Source: Gordionus sp. m RMFG-2023 (Eukaryota > Nematomorpha > Gordioida > Chordodea > Parachordodidae). From it: a DNA stretch of 64,000 nucleotides. The position numbers and the translations under genes were made by a program. The DNA lies in the NCBI RefSeq assembly GCF_954871325.1, contig NC_088776.1:43604569-43668568 (forward strand), read 5' to 3'. The notes under the pieces were generated by a model, which saw only the letters and a program-made list of their open reading frames with translations, made no database searches and was not told where the DNA came from. Below, piece by piece: positions 1-31,135 of the stretch (position 1 is the first letter of the stretch; each line of letters opens with the position of its first letter).

Positions 1-304
1 TTTTATTGTTAATATTTTTGATCATATTTTGAAGTTGGAAAAATAATTTTATGACAAGAAATCTCAGATAACAAATTTGCTAAACATCAACCAAAATTTG
101 CCCTCCCCTTTATTATTTAATTTAATATGTATTAACGGAATTACGAGGTCGAGTCTGATATCATAAACCAGAAATCAATTGGTTATGAATGTGTGCAGTA
201 AAACAATAAAAGAATTAAATTTTTAAAAAAATACCCCCACTCAAATTTTTAGCAGCAGTTGCTTCGGACCCCCCCCCCCCCCACCCCCCGTTGAGGGGCC
301 ACTG
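1..304 (-). mobile_element. hAT-type DNA transposon, terminal part only
   Basis: The window opens inside an element whose right end is a C-rich tract followed by a terminus reading CCGTTGAGGGGCCACTG. In reverse complement this matches the left end of the complete hAT copy at 60792-62545: the same CAGTGGCC start, the same G tract, the same GCAACTGCT-containing stretch, and about 200 bp further inside the same segment around TTGRTGTTTAGYAAATT. The copy is therefore in opposite orientation to the one at the far end of the window. The other end and its target duplication lie outside the window. No coding sequence is visible. Confidence 0.8.
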
Positions 305-552
305 ATGGTTAATAGTTTATTGCTTAGTAAATTGCTATATATTATACGTTGAGATGCAGGCTTTTAATTATAATAGCGTTTATTCAATAACGATCTCAAA
401 TCTGGAAAGGCATGAATTCATTTAAACGATATTCAGTTTTGAAAAAATTTGTTAATCCAATTAATTTAAACATACACCATATATTAATATTTATTTTTTA
501 AGATTAATAAACTCTCTAGAATAACTGATCAAGAACTGAAAATATCAATTAA

Positions 553-1311
553 ATGAGTGCTCTGCATATTCGCTTTAATATAAACCCTTGCGGGAAAGGT
601 TTAATGAAGCAAATTATACAAACCGGGACGAAGGAGATTGTGCAAAAGACTAATTGTTTACACATCAAATACATTCCTTATTTAAATTTTAAAAGAGCTA
701 CAAAATTATTTAATTTATTTGAAGAAAATATAAAATATTTTGAAAGTGATAATTTAATCAAAGTATTTGTTTTTAATAAATGGCATAATATACCAAGAAA
801 ACATGTTGCTTTTGGAGATGAAAACATTACATATACTTTTTCAAAAGTAACAGTACCAGCCATGCCTTGGCCAGATTTTCTATTTAGATTAAAATCGGAA
901 ATTGAAGAGCTAATTAAATTTAAGTTTAATTTTGCATTGGTGAATAGGTAAAATAAATATATATCTGAAATATAATTGATATTTGAAAGGTATCAAAATG
1001 GTACTGATTACATGGGGGAACATCGTGATAATGAGCCTAATTTAGACCCAAACAGCCCAATAGTATCCATAAATTTAGGTGAAAACAGGTCATTTGTTTT
1101 CAGGCATAAATCTTTAGTAAGAAAGAATTCAAAAAACAAACCAATATCAGTAAGTAATATAACTGATTGTGTTGAACTCGAATTAAAACATGGAAGTTTA
1201 TTAATTATGTATCCTCCTACAAACCATTATTGGTATCATTCCCTTCCAAGGAAAAAAAAATTAAAAGGTGTAAGAATTAATATAACCTTAAGAAACATAT
1301 TAAAACAGTAA
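553..1311 (+). CDS. ALKBH2: ALKBH2-like DNA oxidative demethylase
   Basis: Fe(II)/2-oxoglutarate dioxygenase expected to reverse 1-methyladenine and 3-methylcytosine in nuclear DNA. Exons are 553-947 and 990-1311; the 42-bp intron (GTAAAATAA...GAAAG) splits an Arg codon, giving 238 aa (human ALKBH2 is 261). The start is decided by an in-frame TAA directly before ATG 553. Visible signatures: KWHNIPRK and YTFS of the ALKBH2 substrate lid; V73-F74-N75 where the human protein has the base-flipping V-F-G hairpin; GEHRD with iron ligands H143 and D145; WYHSLPR with the third ligand H215; and R227/R233 in RINITLR, the 2-oxoglutarate clamp. These fit ALKBH2 better than ALKBH3. The gene runs convergently toward PCYT2. 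The sequence looks intact. I could not check for an upstream 5' UTR exon. Confidence 0.9.
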
Positions 1312-1842
1312 AATTTTATATAAATTACAGTTTATACCAGTCATATAATTAAAATAAAATCTTAAGCTATATTTGCTTTTATTATAAAAAAAATCTTTAC
1401 ACATATAATAATTTTGTAATCTAATTTTATATAAAAAAAATATCAGTTATAAGAATATACAATAAGAATAATGAGCAAATATAAGATATATATAAAATGT
1501 TATTTTAAAAATTGAAATGTGTTTATGATACTGTTAATTGTTCTAGTGAATGTTTAATGATGCTCAAGTGCAAATGATAAACAGATAAATGTTAAGTACT
1601 AATTAAATTTAATACTATTTTTAAATTTAATATCATTACTTTTTTGGTTTATTAAAAGGTTATAAAAATGTATAATTACAATAAATTAAATGTTTATATA
1701 AAGATTACTTAAAAAAGATCACGTTTTTACAAAGATAAATATAAGTAACAAATAAATCTAAGAAACTAATAATTTAATATATTTGATACAATAAAAATCA
1801 TGCATGTGGTATACTTATTAATCACATGGTATATTTTTTGCT
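1312..1842. other. Intergenic gap between convergent genes
   Basis: AT-rich sequence separating the stop codons of ALKBH2 (+) and PCYT2 (-), so it holds both 3' UTRs. I see no open reading frame, repeat unit or transposon terminus here. Confidence 0.6.
1353..1358 (+). promoter_or_regulatory. Probable poly(A) signal of ALKBH2
   Basis: AATAAA lies 42 nt after the ALKBH2 stop codon, the usual distance for a compact 3' UTR. AATAAA-like words are frequent in DNA this AT-rich, so position is the main support. Confidence 0.45.
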
Positions 1843-21543
<19,701 letters not shown>

Positions 21544-23601
21544 GAATTTACTGGATCTTTAAATTTAAAATTACTCCACAAAATGTGTAGTTAGATAAAA
21601 TGCATTGTATTAAATAATATACATCAAGCAATATAATAGAAGTGAGTGCCAATTAGTCAGATGGTTTAATCTTAATTACAGGAAAAGGGTATCCATCTAG
21701 CTTAGGTTTAATTTATATAGACATAATCACAAAATCTAACACCTACAAAACTCTCCGGTGGCGGAAATAAAAAATATTCAGAGTTAAGCAATGTTAAACA
21801 GTGACGTCGCTAGGGGGGAGCGCAGAGGCTTGAGCCCTGAAAAATTTGAATAGCCCCCTGAAGCAAAAAAATTTTTTTTTAATGGCTCCTTAATATCTCC
21901 TTGAGCTAAAAATAAATTTTTAATTGCCCTTCGAATAATTTCTTTTATAATTCTATTGAGTAATATATAGATTTAATTTTATTAAAAAATTAATAAGACT
22001 ATCTTAATTTTTATTAAATGAATACTATTTTAATTATTAGATTAGATTATTACATATAATTTATAATGTCAGTTTGCAATCAAAATCTGTGTTAAAGAAT
22101 ATTAATATCACTCACTAAATATTAATTTAGCATTATCAGTTGAAGCTTTATTGACTTTTATTATTTAAATTATTATATAACCCTAATTAAATAAATATTA
22201 ATTGAAAATTAACAAATTTAATATTGTTATTAGCCGAGTTCAAAATCACTAATCATCTATATTATTAATATTTAAATTTAGTTAATATGCCTCTTCTTAA
22301 AATTATTTTCAAGGTCCAAATCCAAATAAGTATATGAGATTTATTTACAAAAAGTAAGTAAACATATAGTTTATAATGCTCTATTTATATAATTTTTTAT
22401 AAAATATTAGGTAAATGCCACTTTTACAAACTTATCTAACAGTTATATAATATATTTCAGTTAATATTTTTTAAATTTTACTAATAAATGCTTTTGATAA
22501 TAAATATATGTAACAATTTGCTTACATACATTTAACGCCATCTATTTATTTAAAATATATTTAAAAATAAACGTATTATTATTCATCCCACAATAGATGT
22601 AATAAATTAGATATCTTTTCTTCTCTTTTTTACGTGTTTTTAGGAAAGCTATATTTTTCTTTTTCGAAAAATAGATTTGAGTTAAATCTTTGATACAAAT
22701 ATATTTTTGATATTATTACAAACTACTATTATTTTAAGATATAATATACCTACTAGAGATGGTGCGACAATAATATATAAAATCTTAATTGCTTTCACGA
22801 TATTACTCTGGTTCTTTTTTTGTAGTTACAAAATGTTTCATTTCTAATATGGTACCCTTGCCGTGTAAATAACTCAAGGCTTCAATATATTTGCATAATT
22901 TCTTCTAAAGGTTTTAATGTTTTTGTTGTATCAATTTATCTAACAGAATAAATTGTGATGGGTTACCATCGTGAGTGTCATGCATAGGACTGCAAATTAA
23001 CCAACATCTATTATTTGTGTGGCTATGTAATTTAAGATCATTACTACAGCTGCTGAGAGTGAGAGCATATGATCGCATATTTTAAATAAGCAATAGGTCA
23101 ACTGTGTAGTCGTTTATATAACAAAAATAGAAGATAATCTTTTAGAAATTTAATATCATCTCGTCATCTAAGAGGAAGCTCTAACCACCATATAGTTTTA
23201 TGATTTGGATTGGTCGTTTATATTCTCTTCTTCAAGAATTGTAGATTTGGTAAGGTCTATAAATTTTTTCTTATTAGTCCATTCTATAAAACACTGTCTA
23301 AAATGTTAATAGGGAGTTATATTAGTTTCATGACCTTTTGTCAATGTAAGTTGCTAAGAATTATAATATATTATGTAGTTTTCACAAACTATTATCAATT
23401 GAGGCATATATGAATTAATTATCCTTTTTTATCATTTATTATTTTTTAGCCGCAAAATCATTTCATATCAACAATCGAAAAAATTTTATACTGTATTAAA
23501 TAGATTTTCTATTAAAAAATATTAATTTTATATGCTAGTTTATTTTGTATGCAAAATATAATAAATGACATTCAGAATAATTATTTAGGGTTAGTAAATT
23601 T
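21544..23601. other. Region upstream of PCYT2; decayed transposon sequence
   Basis: Should contain the PCYT2 promoter and 5' UTR, though no TATA box or other element stands out from the AT background. At 21804 the sequence CAGTGACGTCGCTAGGGGGG looks like a hAT terminus of the CAGTGGCGTAGCNAGGGG kind, but I could not find the partner end. The right part (22.7-23.6 kb) may hold the decayed front of the retroelement fossil that follows. Nothing else seen. Confidence 0.4.
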
Positions 23602-26473
23602 TAAAAAAGTTGATGATAGATACTGGTTCTCGGGTGTCATCCTTGCCCATGAAAGAGTTTGAAAAGCTTGCGAAGGATGAAGATGTGGAGTTGAAAAATT
23701 GTTCAAAGAAATTATTCTCGTTCATTGGTAAAGTTATTAATTGTAAGGTCAAATTTCTAAATACGATTAAATATTTAGATTTTTATGTTTTGGAAGGGGA
23801 GGGACCACCTTTATGTGGTCTAGATTGGATCAAGAATTTGATTTGATTAGATTCAATTTTGATTTTAATACTAAAGAGTTAGGAGATAGGGTAAGTAACT
23901 TTTAACAATCCTTGTAAAAATAATGACAGATTTGATAGAGGGAATTTGGTTATTCAGTCAATGTTTATTAAAAAAAATTGTTATGATTTTAATTATGATA
24001 TTGATAATTTAGTTAAAAGGTTTGATTGTGTTTTTAATAATAAAATAGGCAAAGTAAAACATTTAAAAATAAATATTTTGTTAAAAGATGATTTTAAACC
24101 AAGATTTTTGAAGGCCAGGAGAGTACCGTTTGAATTAGAAGAAGAGTTAGGTAACATTCTAGAACAATGGTGTCAACAGGGCATAATAACCCCTGTTATA
24201 TTTTCCCAATGGGCGACACCATTAGTTTTGGTTAAAAAGAAGAATAATGCTTTGAGAGTTTATGCTGACTTTAGGGTCACTGTTAATCCACAGTTAGAAA
24301 GGTTTGAATATCCGCTGCCAAGGATAAGTGACATTATTGCTAAAGTCGGAAAAGGCAGATTATTTTCAAAAATTGACTTTTCCTCGGCTTATTTGCAAAT
24401 ACCTATTTCTAAAGAAACTTCCAAATTTTTAACCGTTTCAACCCATAAAGGTCTTTTTCAATTTAATAGATTACCTTTTGGACTTACAGTGTCGACTTCT
24501 TATTTCCAAAAGACCATGGATGAAATTTTTGCTGACATTAACGGGGTTATGTATTATTTAGATGATTTATTAATTTTTGGTAAGGATAAGGAAGATCATT
24601 TTAATAAATTGAAAAAGGTATTTCAAAGAATGATGGATTTTGGTTTGATTGGAAATATAAAAAAAAGTGAATTTTGCAAAGAGAGTATTAAGTATTTAGG
24701 TTATTTGATAAGTTACAAAGGTATACAGCCAATTAAAGAAAATATTGATCCGATAAGTACCATGACTGAACCTAAGAGTAAGGAAGAATTGCATTCGTGG
24801 TTGGGTCTGATGAATTATTATTCAAGGTTCATAGAAGGTTTTTCTAAATTGCAATCTAATTTATATGAATTGCTTAAAAAGGGTAAAAATTTTCATTGGG
24901 GAATTAATGGAAAAACTAGTTTTGATGAGATTAGAGAAAGATTGTGCAATGCACCAATTCTCGCACATTATGACAGAAGTAAAAAATTTATATATCTACT
25001 GATGCTTCTAATAAAGGTATGGGTGCTGTTTTATTTCATGTTGAAGAGGATGGTCTTGAAAGGCCGATTGAGTTTATGTCAAAAGCATGGACGGGTGCTG
25101 AGAAAAGATATTCGATTATTGAGAAAGAAGGATTGTCGGTTGTTGTGGCTGTTAAGAAATGGAGGGAATATGTAGTAGGGAGGAATTTTAAAATTTTTAC
25201 GGATCATAAACCTCTAGTTAATTTGTTTGGAACAGATCCGGTTAAACTTTACAATATGTCGCCAAGGCTACAGAAATGGGCTTTTTGTTTAGCCGGGTTT
25301 GATTTCGACATTAATTACAGGAGGGGTAAAGATCAATTTATTGCTGATGGTTTATCTAGGTTAATTAAGGAAGATGTTATTTATTTTTTTAATATTGATA
25401 ATGATTTAAGTGACCAGAGAATTTTGAATAATTTAGATATGATAAGAAGAGAGACTGTGGAAGATTTAGAACTTATCAAAGTTAAATAATTTATTTTAAA
25501 TGAAGTGGGAGATTTCACACAGATTAAAGTATATATGGAGCTAGGTAAGTTGTTGTTTATTAAAAATGATTGTATTTTTAAGGGAGAGCAGATTGTTATT
25601 CCCCAATCGCTAAGAAAAGAGATTCTAAATGTTTTTCATGAGGGACATATAGGTTTGTCTAGGATGATTGATATTATGGAAAGATATTTTTGGTGGCCCG
25701 GGGTTAAAAGAGACATCAAGGAAATTGTTTTTAGGTGTAATATGTGTATGGTAAATGCTCCAAAATTACCAAAGGTTAGAAATAATCATTGGGTAGATCC
25801 GAACAGACCCTGGTATCGTGTTTTTATTGATTTTTTTGGACCCATTAAGAATTATTATGGATTAGTAATAATTGATGGGTACTCTCGATGGCTTGAGATT
25901 ATCAAGGTTAAAATAATTACTACTAATACCACTATCATGGTATTAAATAATATTTTTTCTAGATTTGGTTACCACGTAGAGTTGGTTTCTGATAATGGAC
26001 CAGCTTTTAGGTCGTATGATTTTAAAAATTTTCTATTAAAAAAGGGTATAACACATATATTTACTCCTGCATACCATCCGTCTTCAAATGTTATGGCTGA
26101 AAGAGCGGTACGCTCAGCTAAGGATATGATTTATAAATTAGGTGGTAGGGATGATAGGTTATTGGAAGAGGTGTTATTAAATTATCGCAATACCACATAT
26201 TCGGCAACCAAAACTTCACCTGCTTTTAGATTATTCGGCAGGAACTAAGATGGAAATGGAGTTTTTTGTAGGACAGTGACTGTGATATACGACCTAAAAT
26301 AAAAAGAATAAAGTTCAGAGAATTAACATTTGGCAACTCTGTTTTTGTCAAAGTAGGCGTCAGTCAAGAATGGCGTGTAGGGATTGTTATTGGGAGAATC
26401 AGTAATGTTAATTGGGAAATAAAAATAGATAAGGTGGTGCTAGCGCACATTGATCAAATCAGAAATTTGTGAC
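23602..26473 (+). mobile_element. Ty3/gypsy-type LTR retroelement fossil, pol region
   Basis: Parts in order on the + strand: retropepsin-like protease start (DTGSRVSSLP) near 23.6 kb; reverse transcriptase from about 24.0 to 24.95 kb, with FSKIDFSSAYLQI and the YLDDLL catalytic motif; RNase H from about 25.0 to 25.4 kb, ending in the family's RGKDQFIADGLSRL; integrase from about 25.5 to 26.25 kb, with an HHCC zinc region (HxGHIG...CxxC) and a DDE core. Order PR-RT-RH-IN is that of Ty3/gypsy elements. The copy is broken by a few breaks, gag is not recognisable, and no matching LTR pair was found. Compared with the other two fossils the pol region is well preserved, so it is the youngest of the three. 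Confidence 0.9.
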
Positions 26474-26526
26474 TGTCACTTATAGTTTTAATATAAAAAC
26501 ATTACAATAAATTGTAAATACATATA

Positions 26527-27140
26527 TGATATGTTAACCCCTTCCCAGTCTTTCCCCTATTATCCGCTGTTTATATACAATAACAGTACCATTTCTCCAT
26601 TATACATACATGTGTTAACCCCTTCCCAGTCTTTCCCTATTATCAGCTGTTAATTACACAATAACAGTATCATTTCCCCATTATACATATATTTTCAAAT
26701 CAATATAATACTTAACCCGTCCCCTCATTATTACCCTATGTTGTCCCATTTAATTAACCAATTCTTTATATTAATTTTTATTCCAAATATATTTAGTGAT
26801 GATTGGCCACCGATAGTGTTAATTGTACCTATGGATAGTGTAATCTATACCTTTGTTAGGATAATTACATAAAAAACTATCATGTACAACTATGGTGCCA
26901 TTTCCCCATTAGTAATTTTCTTCATTATATGAATTTTATTCCACGTATATTGATTGATTATTGGACACCTATAGTGTTAATTGTACCTATAGATAGTGTA
27001 ATCTATACCTTTTGTTAAGGGTAATTACATAAAAAACTATCATGGACAATTATGGTGCCATTTCCCCATTATACATATATTTTCAAATCAATATAATACA
27101 TAATCCGTCCCCTCATTATTACCCTATGTTTTTCCACTTG
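26527..27140. repeat. Tandem repeat cluster downstream of the gypsy pol
   Basis: Two roughly 90-bp units begin TGTTAACCCCTTCCCAGTCT (26532 and 26612) and end in CCATTATACATA. Two longer units share AGTGTTAATTGTACCTAT, then AACTATCATG and GGTGCCATTTCCCCATTA. A TTTTCAAATCAATATAATAC block occurs twice (about 26691 and 27070). Most likely untranslated or near-LTR sequence of the retroelement that was expanded by unequal exchange. Confidence 0.75.
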
Positions 27141-27302
27141 ATTAACCAATTTGTATTTTAAGGTCAAAGTTTGTTATAGCCCCTATTGCATTATTGTTAT
27201 TATTTTCTTCTTATAAGTAAATCTAAATTACCTCCCGCATGCCAAGCGAGCTCCTATTCCCTATATTATAAATTTTAGTTTATATATTTTTTTTGTTTTT
27301 TT

Positions 27303-27800
27303 TTGAGGAGGTGCATGTTGCATAATATAATTTAATATCATAATATACAAAGTTAATTGAAGCTTTAAACTATGACTATTTACATATACAAAAACATTCA
27401 CTAAATAATATATTATTTTATTTCTACATACGAAGCCTCAAACCATCAATTGATTTACCTTAAATTGATTTACTAGATATATATATATATTTGAAGTTTT
27501 TGACTTTCTAAACACGCGATAATTTTACTTGTTAATAAAAATTACTTTTTTAACGACTTGATATATATATATTTGCGTTTTATTTAAACACTAATAAAAG
27601 AATAAATTTAATCCGAATTTTATTATTATTTGGAGATATCGTTATTATTTATTCTAAAGCAAACGAAACCAGACTTACATATTCTTATCCTATTACTTAT
27701 TCGTTTTAGCGCAACCAGACTTACATATTCTTATTCTACTACCGATTCTTTTTAGCGCAATTATTCTTTATTTGCGTCACAATTATACAAATATCTTAAT
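27303..27800. repeat. Possible 3' LTR relic with short tandem repeat
   Basis: A purine-rich stretch GAGGAGGTGCA at 27305 is followed by TGTTGCATAATA, the layout of a polypurine tract followed by an LTR start. A 48-50 bp unit beginning ACCAGACTTACATATTCTTA is repeated in tandem at 27669 and 27715. No 5' partner LTR was found upstream of the pol region, so the LTR reading is tentative. Confidence 0.35.
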
Positions 27801-27814
27801 ATATGATTTTAAAC

Positions 27815-27985
27815 AATACACTGAACCCGGTTCAACCCGGGGTCAAATAAAATTCCCGGGTTCGGTTTGAAGGTTGGAAAATTTTATAAACGGGGTTCAG
27901 GTTCGGGGGGTTCAGATTTTTCCCCAAAACCGGAGTTTTCTTCTCCGGGTTCGGGTTCGGTTTGCATCCCTACCTTTATCTATTA
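27815..27985. repeat. GC-rich small element (GAACCCGGTT type)
   Basis: An island of GGTTCGGGTTCGG / CCGAACCCGG-like repeats in AT-rich DNA, ending GGTTCGGTTTGCATCCCTA. It resembles the subterminal arrays of the hAT element at 3129 but lacks a clear left terminus, so it is probably truncated. Confidence 0.5.
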
Positions 27986-28549
27986 GGATTCCGACTATAT
28001 TTCTCCACTTTCCCTAAAAAATTTAGTTCTTTCACATAAATTGGCCATAACTCTATAATGTCCACCCAGAAATAGCTCCATTACAAGGAAGTGGGGGGGG
28101 GGGGGGGGGTTCTATTGGAGGTGCATGCGAGAGATCATTTTGAAAACATATAAGAAAATATATGTAAATTTAAATTATTCAGGAACTATTGGATAGTCTA
28201 TTAAAAACATAGAACTTGCTTTATCAAATTTTATTTGTATGGATTCTATTATTGATAAATATGTTTAGCCTTGTAGATGTTATGAGTTTATTTTACCTAC
28301 AAAATAAAATAAAAAATTTTGATTTATACATTATTTCCATATATTTTTATCTGGATAGAAAAAAATTATGTGAATATCATAAATTTATTTTCAGTGTGTG
28401 GTATTTTATATTTAGAAAACTTTATCGGAAAACAATAGATAGCCTTTTTTGAAACAGGAAATAAAAAATGTGATTAAAACGTTTTTAAAAAGTTTTCAAA
28501 AACTCAAGTTTCTGATACAGTCTTAGCAAATAATTTCTTAAAATGATAA
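27986..28549. other. AT-rich stretch with a poly-G tract
   Basis: A run of at least 17 G follows GGAAGT near 28092. It resembles the G tracts near hAT ends in this window, but no terminal repeat pair was found. No credible coding sequence. Confidence 0.4.
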
Positions 28550-30100
28550 GAAGCAAAAAAATTAGCGCCCCTTGAACCCCGAAAATTGGAAAGTCTATTA
28601 ACGCACTTGCTAAAAATATCTAAATACAACCACATCCAGTTCCTAATCAATCATCTACTTCATGAAGTTATTCATATTTAATGGATACTTACAGACCATA
28701 TATGCATTTTATTCAACTTACACTTATCCCAAATTTCAAAATAACTTGCGCAATTTTTTTTAGTTGCCACCCAATTCTTTTTTATCATTGCCACATAATA
28801 AAATATTGTCGGAAAATGCCACGCACCATGAAGATACCACGGTCTACCGTAATTACATCAAATACTTATAGAAATTAAAATGGGTAGGTTTTGCGGGGAG
28901 ATGGTTTGTCTCTAAATCTTCTATCATTTAGAGGTGTATAATATACCATTTTCTAGGGTTAATTTAAACGTCTTTTTGTGATAGGTTACAGTTCTTAATC
29001 CAAATATGAATCAAATCCTATCTAAAACCTACCCATGAAGTTTCTGAACTTATTTAGAATCTTATCTTTATGTCTCATCTACTTTAATCGTTTTTATCAA
29101 TGCCATATTGTTATTAACCAAATTTTTGAACGTGATCGGCTACTTTATTTGTTTTTATAACATTTAAAGGTACCCTTGATAGAGAATATGTGTACACTTT
29201 ATCTTATATCTTATTTCAAAATCATAATTGCCTATTTTCCAAGCCCACCTCGATGTTATTCCAGAGGGTTTAGGATATAGCTCTAAACAAATTTTATCCC
29301 AATTTAAATTTTTGCTCTCGACTCGTTTATTATCGAAGAATCCTCTTCTAATCTAATAAAGTGTTTGATTGTGTTTTGTCATTCCATTTCTCAGTTCATA
29401 GAGCAATACCATCCCAAATTCTATAGATCTCGTGGGTGAACTAATTGTGGCTTGCTGATTATCTCTTGATTTTAGCGTAAATTAACGAAGCCTGGTTAAG
29501 TGTTAATACAAAACACTGTTCATTATCGGATAAAGGAAAAATAGTACCCCGAGGATACTTTTAAACCTTATTACAGATGGAAGAAAAAAGTAAAATTAAT
29601 GGGACTTATGCAGATGAAGGGTTATTAATAGGTAGAAATATATACAATAAGTTTAATTCCAGCGGACGGATTAACAAAAACACACACGCATGTTAGATAT
29701 TAGGATGGTAAGAAATTAGATTAACCATACCTCTATTACAGCAATATCTATCCCAACTACAATTGTCATGATGTTTTTCAGCACTACAATTTATTCATAC
29801 TCTACGTATAAAAAATTATTTACGGCTATATTGGATACACTGATTTTTTCAAGATAACTATTGAACCATAAATTAAATATTTTTGAACCCTGAATCTTTA
29901 TAAAATTATCACTATTAACCTAAACCAAACCCTTTATAATTGTTTTACTGGAACCTTACGAACCGGTATATCAAAAGTTTTGATACTCTAGTTATTATAT
30001 TCATATTGAATCCCTCGTCTGATGACAGATTTTGAGGAATAATTTATATTTCTTTCCATGTTAAAAATTATATTTCATAAACCTCCTTCTTTAACCCTGA
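28550..30100 (-). mobile_element. Ty3/gypsy-type retroelement fossil, minus strand
   Basis: On the minus strand near 29250-29200 the peptide SRWAWKIGNYDFEIRYK is readable; it matches the conserved segment at the end of gypsy RNase H (RWALxLQxYDFEIxYxPGK). Surrounding sequence has the less AT-rich composition of decayed coding DNA over about 1.5 kb. The fossil has many breaks, no LTRs were found, and its borders are approximate. It looks much older than the fossil at 23.6 kb and lies in the opposite orientation. Confidence 0.6.
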
Positions 30101-31126
30101 TAATTGTCATTTCAAGCTTGTCTAATATAACTTTTCTGATTTACTTTATAAATAATTAAGCCCAAATCAAAGTTTGTATAAAATTTGCACTCTAGGTATC
30201 TATATTTCACCTTTTAAAAGATTTCGTATTGTATTATTCGTTTGTTTGGTGACTTTTACCATTAAAAGAATATGGTAGTTGCCTAGAAAATATTAGGAGT
30301 TTAAATTTAATAAAAGGAACTTATTATAATTATTTAAATTTACAAAATTGGTTACCAAGATGGTATCAAAAAATAAGCTAAGTTTGGAACAAATATGAAA
30401 TATATTTTTATTAATTTGTATAAAATCATTCTTTCTTTCAAACTATTGTTTATGATATATGCATATAATTTAGGGGACAGTGGGTGGAGAGGGGCTAAGG
30501 AGTATATTTTTATTAGCCTTCTGAAGGTAAAGACCCCCCCCCCCCGGTTAGTCTTATCTTGGATTTAATACGATAAAGTATGTATATTCTAAATATTTAA
30601 AAGAAATGACTTAATTCAATATAATGCTTTTGTTTGGTATAATATCTCTAGTCTATCTTTAAATGATATATTTATGATATATTTGGATTCCAAAATCTGT
30701 TAGTATTGTTAATGAATTAAAATATACTGGTTTTTTGTTAAGTAATTTATTAATGCTATGGATTTTAACATTAAATCTTTATTTGTAATAATATAAATAA
30801 ATATTAAATTAGTTTAATAAAATTATTATTTTTTCAAAAGCTTATAATCATTAAATATTATAGATAAAGAATCAAGATAAATATCATATAAAAGGTATAT
30901 AATATTCATAACGAGCATATATCATAAAATTCGCGATCATGAATTTTTTCCCGATTATAACAAGTTTTTTTCCCCAACATGATTGCACTTTTAATAGTTT
31001 TTACAATTATACTATAAATGTCACGGCGAAAATATCAAATTATATTAATATGTCTATAATTTCTCTACTTTTATAATATGCTAAAAAAATCTATATAATT
31101 CTCGTTTTAAAGTATTAAAAGTATCA
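30101..31126. other. AT-rich gap
   Basis: Contains one GC island at 30472-30550 (GGGGACAGTGGGTGGAGAGG, later a C tract before GGTTAGTC) that may be a decayed hAT-like end pair. Otherwise featureless. Confidence 0.4.
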
Positions 31127-31132
31127 TTTATT
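31127..31132 (-). promoter_or_regulatory. Poly(A) signal of the unidentified gene
   Basis: AATAAA on the minus strand, four bases past the TGA stop; the same tight stop-to-signal arrangement as in PCYT2. Confidence 0.5.
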
Positions 31133-31135
31133 TAA

